From an uncultured Oscillospiraceae bacterium (GTDB taxonomy: Bacteria > Bacillota > Clostridia > Oscillospirales > Oscillospiraceae): a DNA stretch of 56,685 nucleotides. The translations under genes were made by a program, and so were the position numbers. The notes beneath the pieces are model-generated. The model was not told the origin of the DNA, did no database searches, and saw only the letters and a list, made by a program, of their open reading frames with translations. Of this stretch, positions 17,122 to 24,924 are shown piece after piece. The DNA is taken from assembly GCA_944386835.1 (NCBI GenBank), contig CALXCQ010000066.1:1-56685 (forward strand), given 5' to 3'. Each line of letters begins with the position of its first letter. The stretch's first letter is position 1.

Positions 17122-17844
17122 TTACGCTTCCTCCTTAACAATTGTACCAATTTTTTCTCCCATTACCACCCGATAGATATTCTCCGGATCTTTTAGGGCA
17201 AAGAGTACGATAGGAATATGGTTATCCATGGAGAGCGAAGTAGCCGTAGTATCCATCACCTGCAAATGCTGGGCCAAAATCTCGTCATACGTAATGGAAT
17301 CATATTTGACGGCAGTGGGATCTACCAGCGGATCAGCACTATACACACCATCAATATTTTTTGCTAACAGGATCGCATCGGCCTCAATTTCAGCGGCCCG
17401 CAGAACGGCACCGGTATCGGTGGAAAAGAACGGATTTCCTGTTCCACAGCCAAAGATTACCACGCGGCCTTTTTCCAGATGATGGATAGCCTTTCCACGA
17501 ATGTAGGGTTCTGCTATTTTATTCATCTCAATCGCCGTCTGCACCCGAACAGGAACCTCTCTTTGTTCCAAACAATCGGCAATGGCCAAGGCGTTAATCA
17601 CGGTAGCCAACATTCCCATATGATCAGCACGGGTACGCTCCATACGGTCTCCACCATCTTTAATTCCACGCCAGAAATTACCGCCACCTACGACGATTCC
17701 AATTTCTACTCCAGATTTTACACACTTCTTTATGACATCACAGACGCCGCCAATTACATCAAAGTCCAGCCCCCTGTGCGCTTCACCAGCCAGGGCTTCG
17801 CCACTGATTTTCGAGAGGATTCGCTTATATTTCGGCTCGTTCAT
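17122..17844 (-). CDS. pyrH: UMP kinase
   Basis: PyrH phosphorylates UMP to UDP and is normally a hexamer feedback-regulated by UTP and GTP. The ~240-residue protein has the amino-acid-kinase fold: KISGEAL near the N-terminus, [42 protein letters not shown], and [11 protein letters not shown]. The ATG at 17844 has GGAAGAG upstream and gives the usual length; a GTG at 17868 is less likely. It is the first gene here of the eight-gene operon. The usual upstream rpsB-tsf pair is absent, replaced by divergent glnS. Confidence 0.96.
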   Translation of the reverse strand: MNEPKYKRILSKISGEALAGEAHRGLDFDVIGGVCDVIKKCVKSGVEIGIVVGGGNFWRGIKDGGDRMERTRADHMGMLATVINALAIADCLEQREVPVRVQTAIEMNKIAEPYIRGKAIHHLEKGRVVIFGCGTGNPFFSTDTGAVLRAAEIEADAILLAKNIDGVYSADPLVDPTAVKYDSITYDEILAQHLQVMDTTATSLSMDNHIPIVLFALKDPENIYRVVMGEKIGTIVKEEA

Positions 17845-17912
17845 TGTGCTCTTCCACTCCTTCGTCACTTCTCAGGGTTCTCTTTATTCTATAATATTTA
17901 GACGTCCTTGAA

Positions 17913-17942
17913 AAGAGAAATTTTTAAATTTTCTCTTTTTGT
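17913..17942. repeat. A/T-rich palindrome between pyrH and glnS
   Basis: AAAAGAGAAATTT and AAATTTTCTCTTTT form an A/T-rich inverted repeat in the divergent promoter region. It could be a weak bidirectional terminator or simply a promoter-proximal A/T tract; function is not shown. Confidence 0.35.
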
Positions 17943-17984
17943 TTTCACTTTCTTCACAAAATCGCAAAAGAAAGAATTTTTTCA

Positions 17985-18013
17985 TTGAAAACACGCTATT
18001 TTTAGACTATAAT
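17985..18013 (+). promoter_or_regulatory. glnS promoter
   Basis: TTGAAA (17985-17990), a 17-base spacer, and TATAAT (18008-18013) make a near-consensus housekeeping promoter. A start near 18020 gives a leader of about 110 bases before the glnS ATG at 18130. Confidence 0.85.
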
Positions 18014-18028
18014 AATTGGATTAGAACG

Positions 18029-18108
18029 ACTTTTCTTTGGCAGCACATATGTGCCGGTAATTTTGTGATTATCTTTGCCATTTTAGAAAAGTTCCTGTGT
18101 GATCACAG
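18029..18108 (+). promoter_or_regulatory. structured 5' leader of glnS
   Basis: ACTTTTCT (18029-18036) pairs with AGAAAAGT (18085-18092). Inside it TGGCA (18038-18042) pairs with TGCCA (18076-18080), and these enclose a 12-base perfect palindrome, GCACATATGTGC (18043-18054). A separate CTGTG/CACAG hairpin (18095-18108) precedes the ribosome site and contains the palindrome TGTGATCACA. No T-box sequence was found. The nesting suggests a regulatory RNA or operator-rich leader; the ligand is unknown. Confidence 0.5.
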
Positions 18109-18129
18109 ATAGAAAGGATGTTCCAAATT

Positions 18130-19812
18130 ATGGCAGACGAGCTTAAAATGGCCGAATCCAAAAATTTTATTCACACTTTTATTGAAGAAGATATTGCCGC
18201 CGGCGGTCAATTCGAAGGCATGCAGGTCCATACCCGGTTTCCGCCGGAACCCAATGGCTATTTGCATATCGGCCACTGCAAGGCTTTATGTATTGATTTT
18301 GGCACAGCTGAAAAATACGGTGGTATCTGTAATCTGAGAATGGACGATACCAATCCTACAAAAGAAGATACAGAATATGTAGACGCTATTCAGGAAGACA
18401 TCAAGTGGCTTGGTTTTACTTGGGATGATCGGTTTTATTACGCCTCAGAATATTTTGACCAAATGTATCAGTGTGCAGAAAATCTGATTCAAAAAGGCCT
18501 GGCCTATGTCTGTGAGCTAACACCAGAACAGTTAAAAGAATATCGGGGCGACCTTAATACTCCCGCTACCAGCCCTTATCGGGATCGTCCTATTGCCGAA
18601 TCTCTGGATTTGTTCCGCCGTATGAAGGCAGGAGAATTCCCCAATGGTGCCATGACCCTTCGTGCCAAAATTGATTTGGCCTCTGGTAACTTTAATTTGC
18701 GGGATCCTGCTTTGTACCGAATCAACCACATGCATCATCACCGTACTGGTGATAAGTGGTGCATCTATCCCATGTATGATTTTGCTCATCCCATTGAAGA
18801 TGCTCTGGAACATATTACCCACAGTCTGTGCTCTTTGGAATTTGAAGATCATCGTCCCCTTTATAACTGGGTAATCGAACACTGTGACTTGCCAGCCAAG
18901 CCCCGCCAAATCGAATTTGCCCGGCTAGGAATTAATTATACCGTAATGTCTAAACGTAAGCTCAGACTATTGGTAGAAGAGGGGCACGTCTCCGGCTGGG
19001 ATGATCCCCGGATGCCCACTTTATGCGGTCTGCGCAGACGGGGCTACACTCCCACTTCCATTCGGAATTTCTGTGAACGGATCGGCGTAGCGAAAGCCGC
19101 CTCTACGGTGGAATATGCTTTTTTGGAACATTGCCTGCGGGAAGATCTCAATCTAACCGCCGAGCGTGTCATGGCCGTTTTACGTCCTGTTAAACTCACT
19201 GTTACCAATTACCCGGAAGGAAAATCCGAGACTTTTACTGTAGAAAATAACCCTACAAACGAAGCACAAGGTTTCCATGAAATTACGTTTTCTCGGAATC
19301 TTTATATTGAGCGCGAAGATTTTATGGAAGAGAAGGTAGGGAAATTCTTCCGCATGTTCCCGGGAAATGAAGTCCGGCTCAAAGGAGCTTATGTGGTAAA
19401 ATGTACCGGCTGTCGGAAAGATGAGGCCGGAAATCTGGTAGAAGTTTTGTGCGAGTATGATCCCCTCTCCCGGGGCGGCGATCCTGCCGACGGCAGAAAA
19501 GTAAAGTCCACGATTCATTGGGTAGATGCCGCCACCTGCGTAGATGCGGAAGTTCGGCTATACGACAATCTCTTTTCCGATCCAAATCCCGACGCTGGGG
19601 ATAAAAACTTTTTGGATTGCCTGAATCCGAACTCTCTGGAAATCCTGACCGGTTGTAAAGTAGAGGCCTCTTTGAGCAGCGCAAAGCCCGGCCAAAGTTT
19701 TCAATTTATGCGGCTGGGATATTTCTGTGTTGACAATAAAGATTCCTCATCTGACCACTTGGTATTCAATCGCTCTGTAAGTTTAAAGGATAGTTTTAAA
19801 CCAGCAAAATAA
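18130..19812 (+). CDS. glnS: glutaminyl-tRNA synthetase
   Basis: GlnRS is a class I synthetase that charges tRNA-Gln directly. The protein is ~560 residues, normal for bacteria. It has [15 protein letters not shown] (HIGH motif), [11 protein letters not shown], the VMSKRKL loop (KMSKS-like), and two C-terminal beta-barrel anticodon-binding domains. The discriminating context [15 protein letters not shown] fits GlnRS rather than GluRS. The ATG at 18130 is preferred, with GAAAGG upstream; the ATG at 18118 sits directly against that site. Many Firmicutes lack GlnRS and use GatCAB, so its presence is notable. Confidence 0.96.
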   Translation: MADELKMAESKNFIHTFIEEDIAAGGQFEGMQVHTRFPPEPNGYLHIGHCKALCIDFGTAEKYGGICNLRMDDTNPTKEDTEYVDAIQEDIKWLGFTWDDRFYYASEYFDQMYQCAENLIQKGLAYVCELTPEQLKEYRGDLNTPATSPYRDRPIAESLDLFRRMKAGEFPNGAMTLRAKIDLASGNFNLRDPALYRINHMHHHRTGDKWCIYPMYDFAHPIEDALEHITHSLCSLEFEDHRPLYNWVIEHCDLPAKPRQIEFARLGINYTVMSKRKLRLLVEEGHVSGWDDPRMPTLCGLRRRGYTPTSIRNFCERIGVAKAASTVEYAFLEHCLREDLNLTAERVMAVLRPVKLTVTNYPEGKSETFTVENNPTNEAQGFHEITFSRNLYIEREDFMEEKVGKFFRMFPGNEVRLKGAYVVKCTGCRKDEAGNLVEVLCEYDPLSRGGDPADGRKVKSTIHWVDAATCVDAEVRLYDNLFSDPNPDAGDKNFLDCLNPNSLEILTGCKVEASLSSAKPGQSFQFMRLGYFCVDNKDSSSDHLVFNRSVSLKDSFKPAK

Positions 19813-19830
19813 ACCTTATCCCTTCGCATT

Positions 19831-19866
19831 CAGAACTGGGGAGAGCTTGTGCTCTCCCCAGTTCTG
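19831..19866. terminator. strong 16-bp hairpin after glnS
   Basis: CAGAACTGGGGAGAGC (19831-19846) pairs perfectly with GCTCTCCCCAGTTCTG (19851-19866) around a TTGT loop, 18 bases after the glnS stop. There is no T tract on either strand, so it may protect the 3' end or terminate inefficiently. Confidence 0.6.
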
Positions 19867-20178
19867 ATGTAGTGGTGCTCTATTTGCAGCAAAACGCATG
19901 TTTTCCCGGCGGCAATTTCTCCTCCGAAGCAGTACCCCCCCTTTCTTATTGTTGACCTCCTTTGGGGCAGCAACCTGTTGTGAAATGGAAAGCCGAACTA
20001 TTCTTATATCTTGGATTTTCGATCCTGTCTTCATGTCATCCACCCAGAAACTCCATAATTTTAAAACCTGAATTTCATCTTGATGCTAACTGGTAACTCC
20101 GGCAAACTATTTCAGATACAATTGGAGTTGTGTGTATCCGTTTTCTTTATAAAACCAAAGAAATACACGGAAGCCCCG
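19867..20178. other. non-coding gap between glnS hairpin and gntR promoter
   Basis: No convincing gene. A 75-codon minus-strand frame (19816-20043) runs through the glnS hairpin and looks spurious. Minus-strand ribosome-site-like sequences (AAAGGAGGT and GGAGGAG) occur; the second precedes an 11-codon frame at 19880-19915 but only 3 bases from its TTG. A dyad, GATACA-N12-TGTATC at 20115-20138, lies upstream of the gntR promoter and could be an operator. Confidence 0.35.
20115..20138. promoter_or_regulatory. possible operator dyad upstream of gntR
   Basis: GATACA and TGTATC form an inverted repeat 12 bases apart, about 40 bases upstream of the gntR -35. Regulators of this family often bind palindromes near their own gene. 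It does not match the classic FadR half-site, so this is a candidate only. Confidence 0.3.
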
Positions 20179-20207
20179 TTGACGTAGTTCGGAATCTACA
20201 GTATATT
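20179..20207 (+). promoter_or_regulatory. gntR promoter
   Basis: TTGACG (20179-20184), a 17-base spacer and TATATT (20202-20207), about 40 bases upstream of the start codon. Confidence 0.65.
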
Positions 20208-20247
20208 ATGTAAGTATCTGGTAAATTTTAGATAGTCAGGAGACTCT

Positions 20248-21006
20248 ATGAAAAACGGAAATACACTGATTGATCATGTGGTCTGCCAAATAACGGATTC
20301 CATTTTTTCAAAAGGTGAATGGCTGCCTGGAGAGCGTTTACCCAATGAAAGGCAACTGGCAGAAAAATACTGCGTCAGCCGGAATACCGTTCGGGAGGCT
20401 ATCAAGGTTTTAAGTGCCAATAATATTGTCATTACCAAAGCCGGAAGCGGTACCTTTGTAGCAGATAACCCCGGCGTCAGTTCAGACCCTTTTGGATTCT
20501 CCAAAATTGAGGATCAGTATCAAGTCATGCTGGATCTCTATGAGCTGCGGATCCTAGTAGAATCAGAAGCTGCCATGTTGGTGGCCAGTCGGGCTACAGA
20601 TGAGGAGATTGATGGTATTTTATACTATGAGCAGTTGTGTGCCCAGTTAATCCGTGATGGAAAAGAGTGGGCCTTTGCTGATAGAGAGTTCCATACTTCC
20701 ATTGCCCGTGCAACCCACAATTCTGCATTTAACCGGATTCTTCCCTCCATTCATCAGTCTTCCTTTTTGGCACACAATCTGATGAACAGTAAGCGGAACC
20801 AGGAAAATTCTTTGGAATGTCATGCGCTCATTGCCAGGCAACTGGCGCGTCGGGATGGTACAGGTGCCGCTTTGGCTGTCCGATATCATTTGCAAAGGGC
20901 AATTGACAATCTAAATGAAGATTTGCAACTGGAACTAAATCAGGAGCAGCACATCAAGTTGGTAAATACAAAATCATGTCCGCAAAAGGACCCATCGGCT
21001 GAATAA
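20248..21006 (+). CDS. GntR-family (FadR/FCD type) transcription regulator
   Basis: The 252-residue protein has an N-terminal winged helix (about residues 10-75), with RLPNERQLAEKYCVSRNTVREAI and an AGSGTFV wing, followed by an all-helical FCD ligand-binding domain. The FCD domain shows the metal or ligand-binding pattern with ELRILVESEAA, DREFHTSIARAT and a late histidine in ECHALIARQ. FadR-type members usually sense organic or amino acids and regulate nearby transport or catabolic genes. Here the convergent neighbour is an amino acid permease operon, a possible but unproven target. Confidence 0.88.
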   Translation: MKNGNTLIDHVVCQITDSIFSKGEWLPGERLPNERQLAEKYCVSRNTVREAIKVLSANNIVITKAGSGTFVADNPGVSSDPFGFSKIEDQYQVMLDLYELRILVESEAAMLVASRATDEEIDGILYYEQLCAQLIRDGKEWAFADREFHTSIARATHNSAFNRILPSIHQSSFLAHNLMNSKRNQENSLECHALIARQLARRDGTGAALAVRYHLQRAIDNLNEDLQLELNQEQHIKLVNTKSCPQKDPSAE

Positions 21007-21035
21007 ATTTTCAGCCGATGGGTCCCTTCTCATTT
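20991..21035. terminator. bidirectional terminator between gntR and the permease
   Basis: CCCATCGGCTGAA (20991-21003) pairs with TTCAGCCGATGGG (21010-21022), overlapping the gntR stop. T-rich sequence follows on the plus side. It separates two convergent genes. Confidence 0.8.
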
Positions 21036-21056
21036 TATGGCAGGCTCCGTATCAGA

Positions 21057-22406
21057 TTAAATATTATGAATATCATCTTTATGGCGTCCATAGTAGAAAT
21101 AGGCAATCACCAGCATAGTAACACAAATGATCAAATAGTAAATGTACAGGGGATTCTGGATCCCACCAATTACTGCCAACAATGACCCAATTGCGGCAAT
21201 GATCGGGACGATCATCCCCATAAACAAGTTTTTGATTTCTCCCTTTTTCCACAGCCTGAAGACAACATAATAGAGCGGCAAATAGAGAATATAACTGGAC
21301 ATAATGGCGATCTCAGATACATCCGACCCTCTCAGAATTCCGGAAGCCTGGCAAATGTAGTGCAGCACCATCCAGACCATAGAAATCACAAAGCTGAGAA
21401 TGCAGGAATTGACCGGCATATCTGCCTTTTTATCCATAACCGAAAGCTTTTTGGCATTGGGGAACATGTTCCGCAAAGAAAGTGCATATGGCGTGCGGCA
21501 AAGTCCCATTACCTGTCCATTGGCGGCCCCCATAACAGAAATCACCACAAAGACGAAAATCAGCTTTCCGCCTACCGGCCCCACAATTTTTTCCATCGCA
21601 GCCGCCACATGCTCGGACCCCAATTCCATAACTTGCTCTGGTCCCAAAAGGCTGGAAATTCCAACGAAATATGAGATGTAAATAATCGTAATAATAATCG
21701 GCGTGATGGTCAGAGCCAAAGGCATATTCCGTTTGGGGTGCTTTAAGTCATATTGCACAAAAGTCGATACATGCCAACCGTCATACGCAAAGACCAAGGG
21801 ACCGATTGCCGCCAGGAGCCCTGCCGCTCCCACTTCCTGGACCGGTCTGGCCTTTAAGGCTTCTATCGGATCTCCAATAATGAGCCCACAAATTGCAATT
21901 AAAAACAGGGGCACCAGCTTGATAAATGTAGAAATGTTTTGGAAGTACCCGCCTCCTTTTCTGGACCATGTATTGAAAATATAGCAGATGATAATCCAAA
22001 CGGTACCAATCGCACATTCCCCTAGTACCGTAGCAGAAATATTGAACAAAGTACAGAAATATACACCTACAACCCAACCCACAACTGCAATAATGGCAGG
22101 GTAATGAATAAATACCTCAAACCACCCATAGGCACAGGCAACACGCGGACTGACAAATTCTTCGAAGTAAGTCATAATTCCGCCCGGTTTATCTGTCCTA
22201 GCTGCTAGTTGGCCAATGGCCAGGCTTCCGAAAATAATTGCTAAGGCAGCCAAAGCAAACATAAGAACACCTTTGGATACGCTGCCCCCGGTTGCTGTCA
22301 ATACACTGGATGCTTTAAAGAAAATACCGGTTCCGATTACCGTACCCGTAATCATGGTGATGGCTGTCACCAAACCATAGCGGCCCTCTTTATTGTGCTG
22401 ATTCAT
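21057..22406 (-). CDS. APC-superfamily amino acid permease
   Basis: The 449-residue protein has about twelve membrane helices and the APC start GLVTAITMITGTVIGTGIFFKAS, where the unwound TM1 G-x-G-x-G binds the amino acid backbone. The FAYDGWHVSTF motif in TM6 resembles LAT/SteT-type exchangers (YDGW). It is third in the panB-ilvE-permease unit, 47 bases after ilvE, so branched-chain or related amino acids are plausible substrates by context, but sequence does not fix this. Confidence 0.87.
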   Translation of the reverse strand: MNQHNKEGRYGLVTAITMITGTVIGTGIFFKASSVLTATGGSVSKGVLMFALAALAIIFGSLAIGQLAARTDKPGGIMTYFEEFVSPRVACAYGWFEVFIHYPAIIAVVGWVVGVYFCTLFNISATVLGECAIGTVWIIICYIFNTWSRKGGGYFQNISTFIKLVPLFLIAICGLIIGDPIEALKARPVQEVGAAGLLAAIGPLVFAYDGWHVSTFVQYDLKHPKRNMPLALTITPIIITIIYISYFVGISSLLGPEQVMELGSEHVAAAMEKIVGPVGGKLIFVFVVISVMGAANGQVMGLCRTPYALSLRNMFPNAKKLSVMDKKADMPVNSCILSFVISMVWMVLHYICQASGILRGSDVSEIAIMSSYILYLPLYYVVFRLWKKGEIKNLFMGMIVPIIAAIGSLLAVIGGIQNPLYIYYLIICVTMLVIAYFYYGRHKDDIHNI

Positions 22407-22453
22407 ACGCTCCCTCCAAACCTATTATCCGGTTTTCACTTCATACGGCAGAC

Positions 22454-23530
22454 TTACTGGCAAACAGTAACCCAGCCATAGGGATCTTCGTAATTTCCCA
22501 GTTGGATATTCAGTAACCTGTCATAGAGATATTGTGCTTTGGGTCCAATTTCTCCATGGTTAATAATCAGTTCTTCTCCCCGGTAGCTCAATCTCCCTAC
22601 CGGAGACACAACGGCAGCAGTCCCCGTACCAAATGCCTCATCCAACCGCCCATCGTGAGCCGCCTGATATACTTCATCGATTCCCAACTTCCGCTCTTCC
22701 ACTTTCCAGCCAGCGTCTTTGGCCAGGGTAATAATTGAGTCACGGGTAACGCCAGGCAAAATGGTGCCTTCCAGAGGTGCCGTAATGATTGTCCCGTCGA
22801 TTACAAACATCATATTCATGGATCCGACTTCTTCTACGTATTTATGCTCAATTCCATCCAGCCACAATACCTGATCGTATCCCATTTCTGCCGCTTTTTC
22901 TGCCGCCAGCATACTGCCTGCATAGTTGCCTCCACATTTGGCATAACCGGTTCCACCTACTGCCGCACGTATGTAGTGTTCTTCCACATAAATACTGACC
23001 GGAGCCATACCGTTCTTATAGTACGCACCTGATGGGGAGCACAAAATAAAGAACAAATACTTTTTGGAAGGATGTACACTTAGGCACGGATCCAGTGCAA
23101 TCATCGCCGGACGCAAAACCAGGGAAGTCCCGGGAGCATGGGGTGTCCAGTCCCGATCGATATCAACAATTGCATTGAGCGCTTGACAGTATAATTCCGG
23201 GTCCATAGTCGGCATACACATACGCACAGCCGATTGATTCCAACGAGCAGCATTCATTTTCGCACGGAAAAATAAAATACGGTTATCTTTTGCCCGATAG
23301 GCTTTCATCCCTTCAAAAATTTCCTGACCATAATGGAGGACGGCTGCCGCCGGGTCCAGTGCCAGAGGATGATAAGGCTCTATTCTGGCATTGTGCCAAC
23401 CTATCCCCTCTTCGTAATCCATCAGAAACATGTGATCGGAGAAATAATTGCCAAATCCAAGGGAACCTGCCGCTTCCTGCTCTATGGGTTTGGCAAATGG
23501 CTTTGTCGTATGAGTGACTTTAATTTCCAT
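22454..23530 (-). CDS. ilvE: branched-chain amino acid aminotransferase
   Basis: This is a fold-type IV PLP enzyme interconverting Leu/Ile/Val with their 2-keto acids. At 358 residues it is of the long BCAT-2 type (bacterial ~350-residue group). It shows FEGMKAYR near residue 75, ARMN-like substrate segment AKMNAARWNQSA, the PLP lysine in GYAKCGGNYAGS (about 200), VEEVGSMNMMFV and GTAAVVSPVG. It follows panB by 33 bases. PanB consumes ketoisovalerate, which this enzyme makes from valine, so the pair links valine with pantothenate. Confidence 0.95.
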   Translation of the reverse strand: MEIKVTHTTKPFAKPIEQEAAGSLGFGNYFSDHMFLMDYEEGIGWHNARIEPYHPLALDPAAAVLHYGQEIFEGMKAYRAKDNRILFFRAKMNAARWNQSAVRMCMPTMDPELYCQALNAIVDIDRDWTPHAPGTSLVLRPAMIALDPCLSVHPSKKYLFFILCSPSGAYYKNGMAPVSIYVEEHYIRAAVGGTGYAKCGGNYAGSMLAAEKAAEMGYDQVLWLDGIEHKYVEEVGSMNMMFVIDGTIITAPLEGTILPGVTRDSIITLAKDAGWKVEERKLGIDEVYQAAHDGRLDEAFGTGTAAVVSPVGRLSYRGEELIINHGEIGPKAQYLYDRLLNIQLGNYEDPYGWVTVCQ

Positions 23531-23563
23531 GGTTTATCTCCTTTCTGAAAATACGTCGTCAGT

Positions 23564-24400
23564 CTAATATAACTTATCAATGGATTCAAACTTGGCACCA
23601 TAGCTATGCTCTGTACCCGGAAATGTACGGTCCATACACTCTGTCCGGTATTGATTTAATCCATCTACAATCATGGGGCGCAAATTACAATACTGCTTCA
23701 CCATTTTAGGTTTAAAATCACCGTACATCCCCATCATGTCATGGAACACCAAAACTTGGGCATCTGTTCCATTCCCTGCACCAATGCCAATGATGGGAAC
23801 ATCTACAGCTTCCGAAATTGCCTTTCCTACAACAGTCGGAACACACTCTACCACAATTGCCAATACACCAGTTTCTGCCAGTGCCTTTGCATCTGCAATA
23901 AGCTGCTTTGCAGATTCCGGCGTTCCACCTTGTACCCGGAATCCACCAAGGGAGGTAGCCGTCTGGGGCGTCAATCCTATATGGCCAATTACCGGAATTC
24001 CCGCCTGGATAATCGCCTTGACCACCGGCGCGAATTCAACGCCACCCTCCAGTTTGATTGCGTCACAATTTGTCTCTTTTACCATGCGGTTGGCTTCATG
24101 CACTGCTTGCGGGATACTCTCATTGTAAGAACCAAAGGGCATATCACCTACTACAAACGTATTCGGCGCCCCTTTCACCACTGGCCGAATATGGTGAATC
24201 ATATCCTCCATTGTCACTCCCACAGTGCTGTTATATCCCAACATTGTCATCCCCAAGGAATCCCCAACCAGGATTGTTTCCACATCGCTTTCATCCACAA
24301 TGGAAGCCGTCGTATAGTCATAGGCGGTTACCATTGTAAAAATTTTGCCCTCTTGCTTGTATTTCCGAAAATCCATTGCCGTCATTTTCTTTTTACTCAT
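23564..24400 (-). CDS. panB: 3-methyl-2-oxobutanoate hydroxymethyltransferase
   Basis: PanB transfers a hydroxymethyl group from methylene-THF to ketoisovalerate, giving ketopantoate, the first pantothenate step. The 278-residue TIM barrel shows MVTAYDYTTA, the metal site in LVGDSLGM, EGG in LEGGVEFAP, GHIGLTPQ and the GIGAGNGTDAQVLV motif. The usual partners panC and panD are not in this window. It is first in its operon behind a consensus promoter. glyA, which makes its one-carbon donor, is elsewhere in the window. Confidence 0.97.
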   Translation of the reverse strand: MSKKKMTAMDFRKYKQEGKIFTMVTAYDYTTASIVDESDVETILVGDSLGMTMLGYNSTVGVTMEDMIHHIRPVVKGAPNTFVVGDMPFGSYNESIPQAVHEANRMVKETNCDAIKLEGGVEFAPVVKAIIQAGIPVIGHIGLTPQTATSLGGFRVQGGTPESAKQLIADAKALAETGVLAIVVECVPTVVGKAISEAVDVPIIGIGAGNGTDAQVLVFHDMMGMYGDFKPKMVKQYCNLRPMIVDGLNQYRTECMDRTFPGTEHSYGAKFESIDKLY

Positions 24401-24451
24401 AGTCGCTCACCTTTCTTCTCAGTTTCTCTGCCAAATTTTCTTTGTACTTGC

Positions 24452-24479
24452 ATTATATATTAGCCCTACCACATGTCAA
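24452..24479 (-). promoter_or_regulatory. panB-ilvE-permease promoter
   Basis: On the minus strand TTGACA (24474-24479) and TATAAT (24452-24457) are both perfect consensus hexamers with a 16-base spacer. A start near 24445 gives a leader of about 45 bases. Confidence 0.87.
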
Positions 24480-24880
24480 TATGATGCCGAAAAAACGTAT
24501 ACTTCACTAATGTATATGGTTCTTAAATTGTAAAATTGCACAATGCTTTTTGATTTTTTATTCATAAATTCATCGTTTTTCTTTGTTTCCTGTTTTAACT
24601 GGTTGGGCCAATTTGAAATCAATCATCTGGTATCCAACATAACTTCATGCTGCGTTATACCCATTGATAAAGAAACCATTTACGTTGTCCCCGCTATGAT
24701 TGTCAGTGACAGGTACCGCAAACCTATCTTCTTTTAATTTTCTTGTAACACTTTTCTGACCGCAATCAATACGCAACCTGTTGCCGCCATTATGTGAAAA
24801 TTCTCCAATCTGGACGCTGGATTTGGTTGCTGGCACATGCCAAACTTTTCAAAGCACTGACTGTCGTTTTAGGCCGTTAT
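24480..24880. other. gap upstream of panB
   Basis: About 400 bases separate the panB promoter from the ATPase terminator. A 63-codon minus-strand frame (24645-24836) is open but has no ribosome site, and I recognise no motif in it. It may be chance or a gene remnant. No repeats or RNA structure stood out. Confidence 0.3.
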
Positions 24881-24881
24881 T

Positions 24882-24916
24882 AAAAAAGGGGGTCCTGGGA
24901 AGGATCCCAGAACCCC
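24882..24916 (-). terminator. terminator of the P-type ATPase gene
   Basis: Minus strand: GGGGTTCTGGGA pairs with TCCCAGGACCCC around a short TCCT loop and is followed by TTTTTTAATAA. It begins just past the ATPase stop. Confidence 0.9.
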
Positions 24917-24924
24917 TGACTGCA

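Noticed and set aside
18014..18129. T-box leader on glnS
   Set aside because: No T-box sequence (the GGUGGnACCGCG type) or antiterminator/terminator pair could be found.
24645..24836. 63-codon minus-strand frame upstream of panB
   Set aside because: No ribosome site, no recognisable domain, and composition does not differ clearly from non-coding DNA. It could be a remnant but is not supported.
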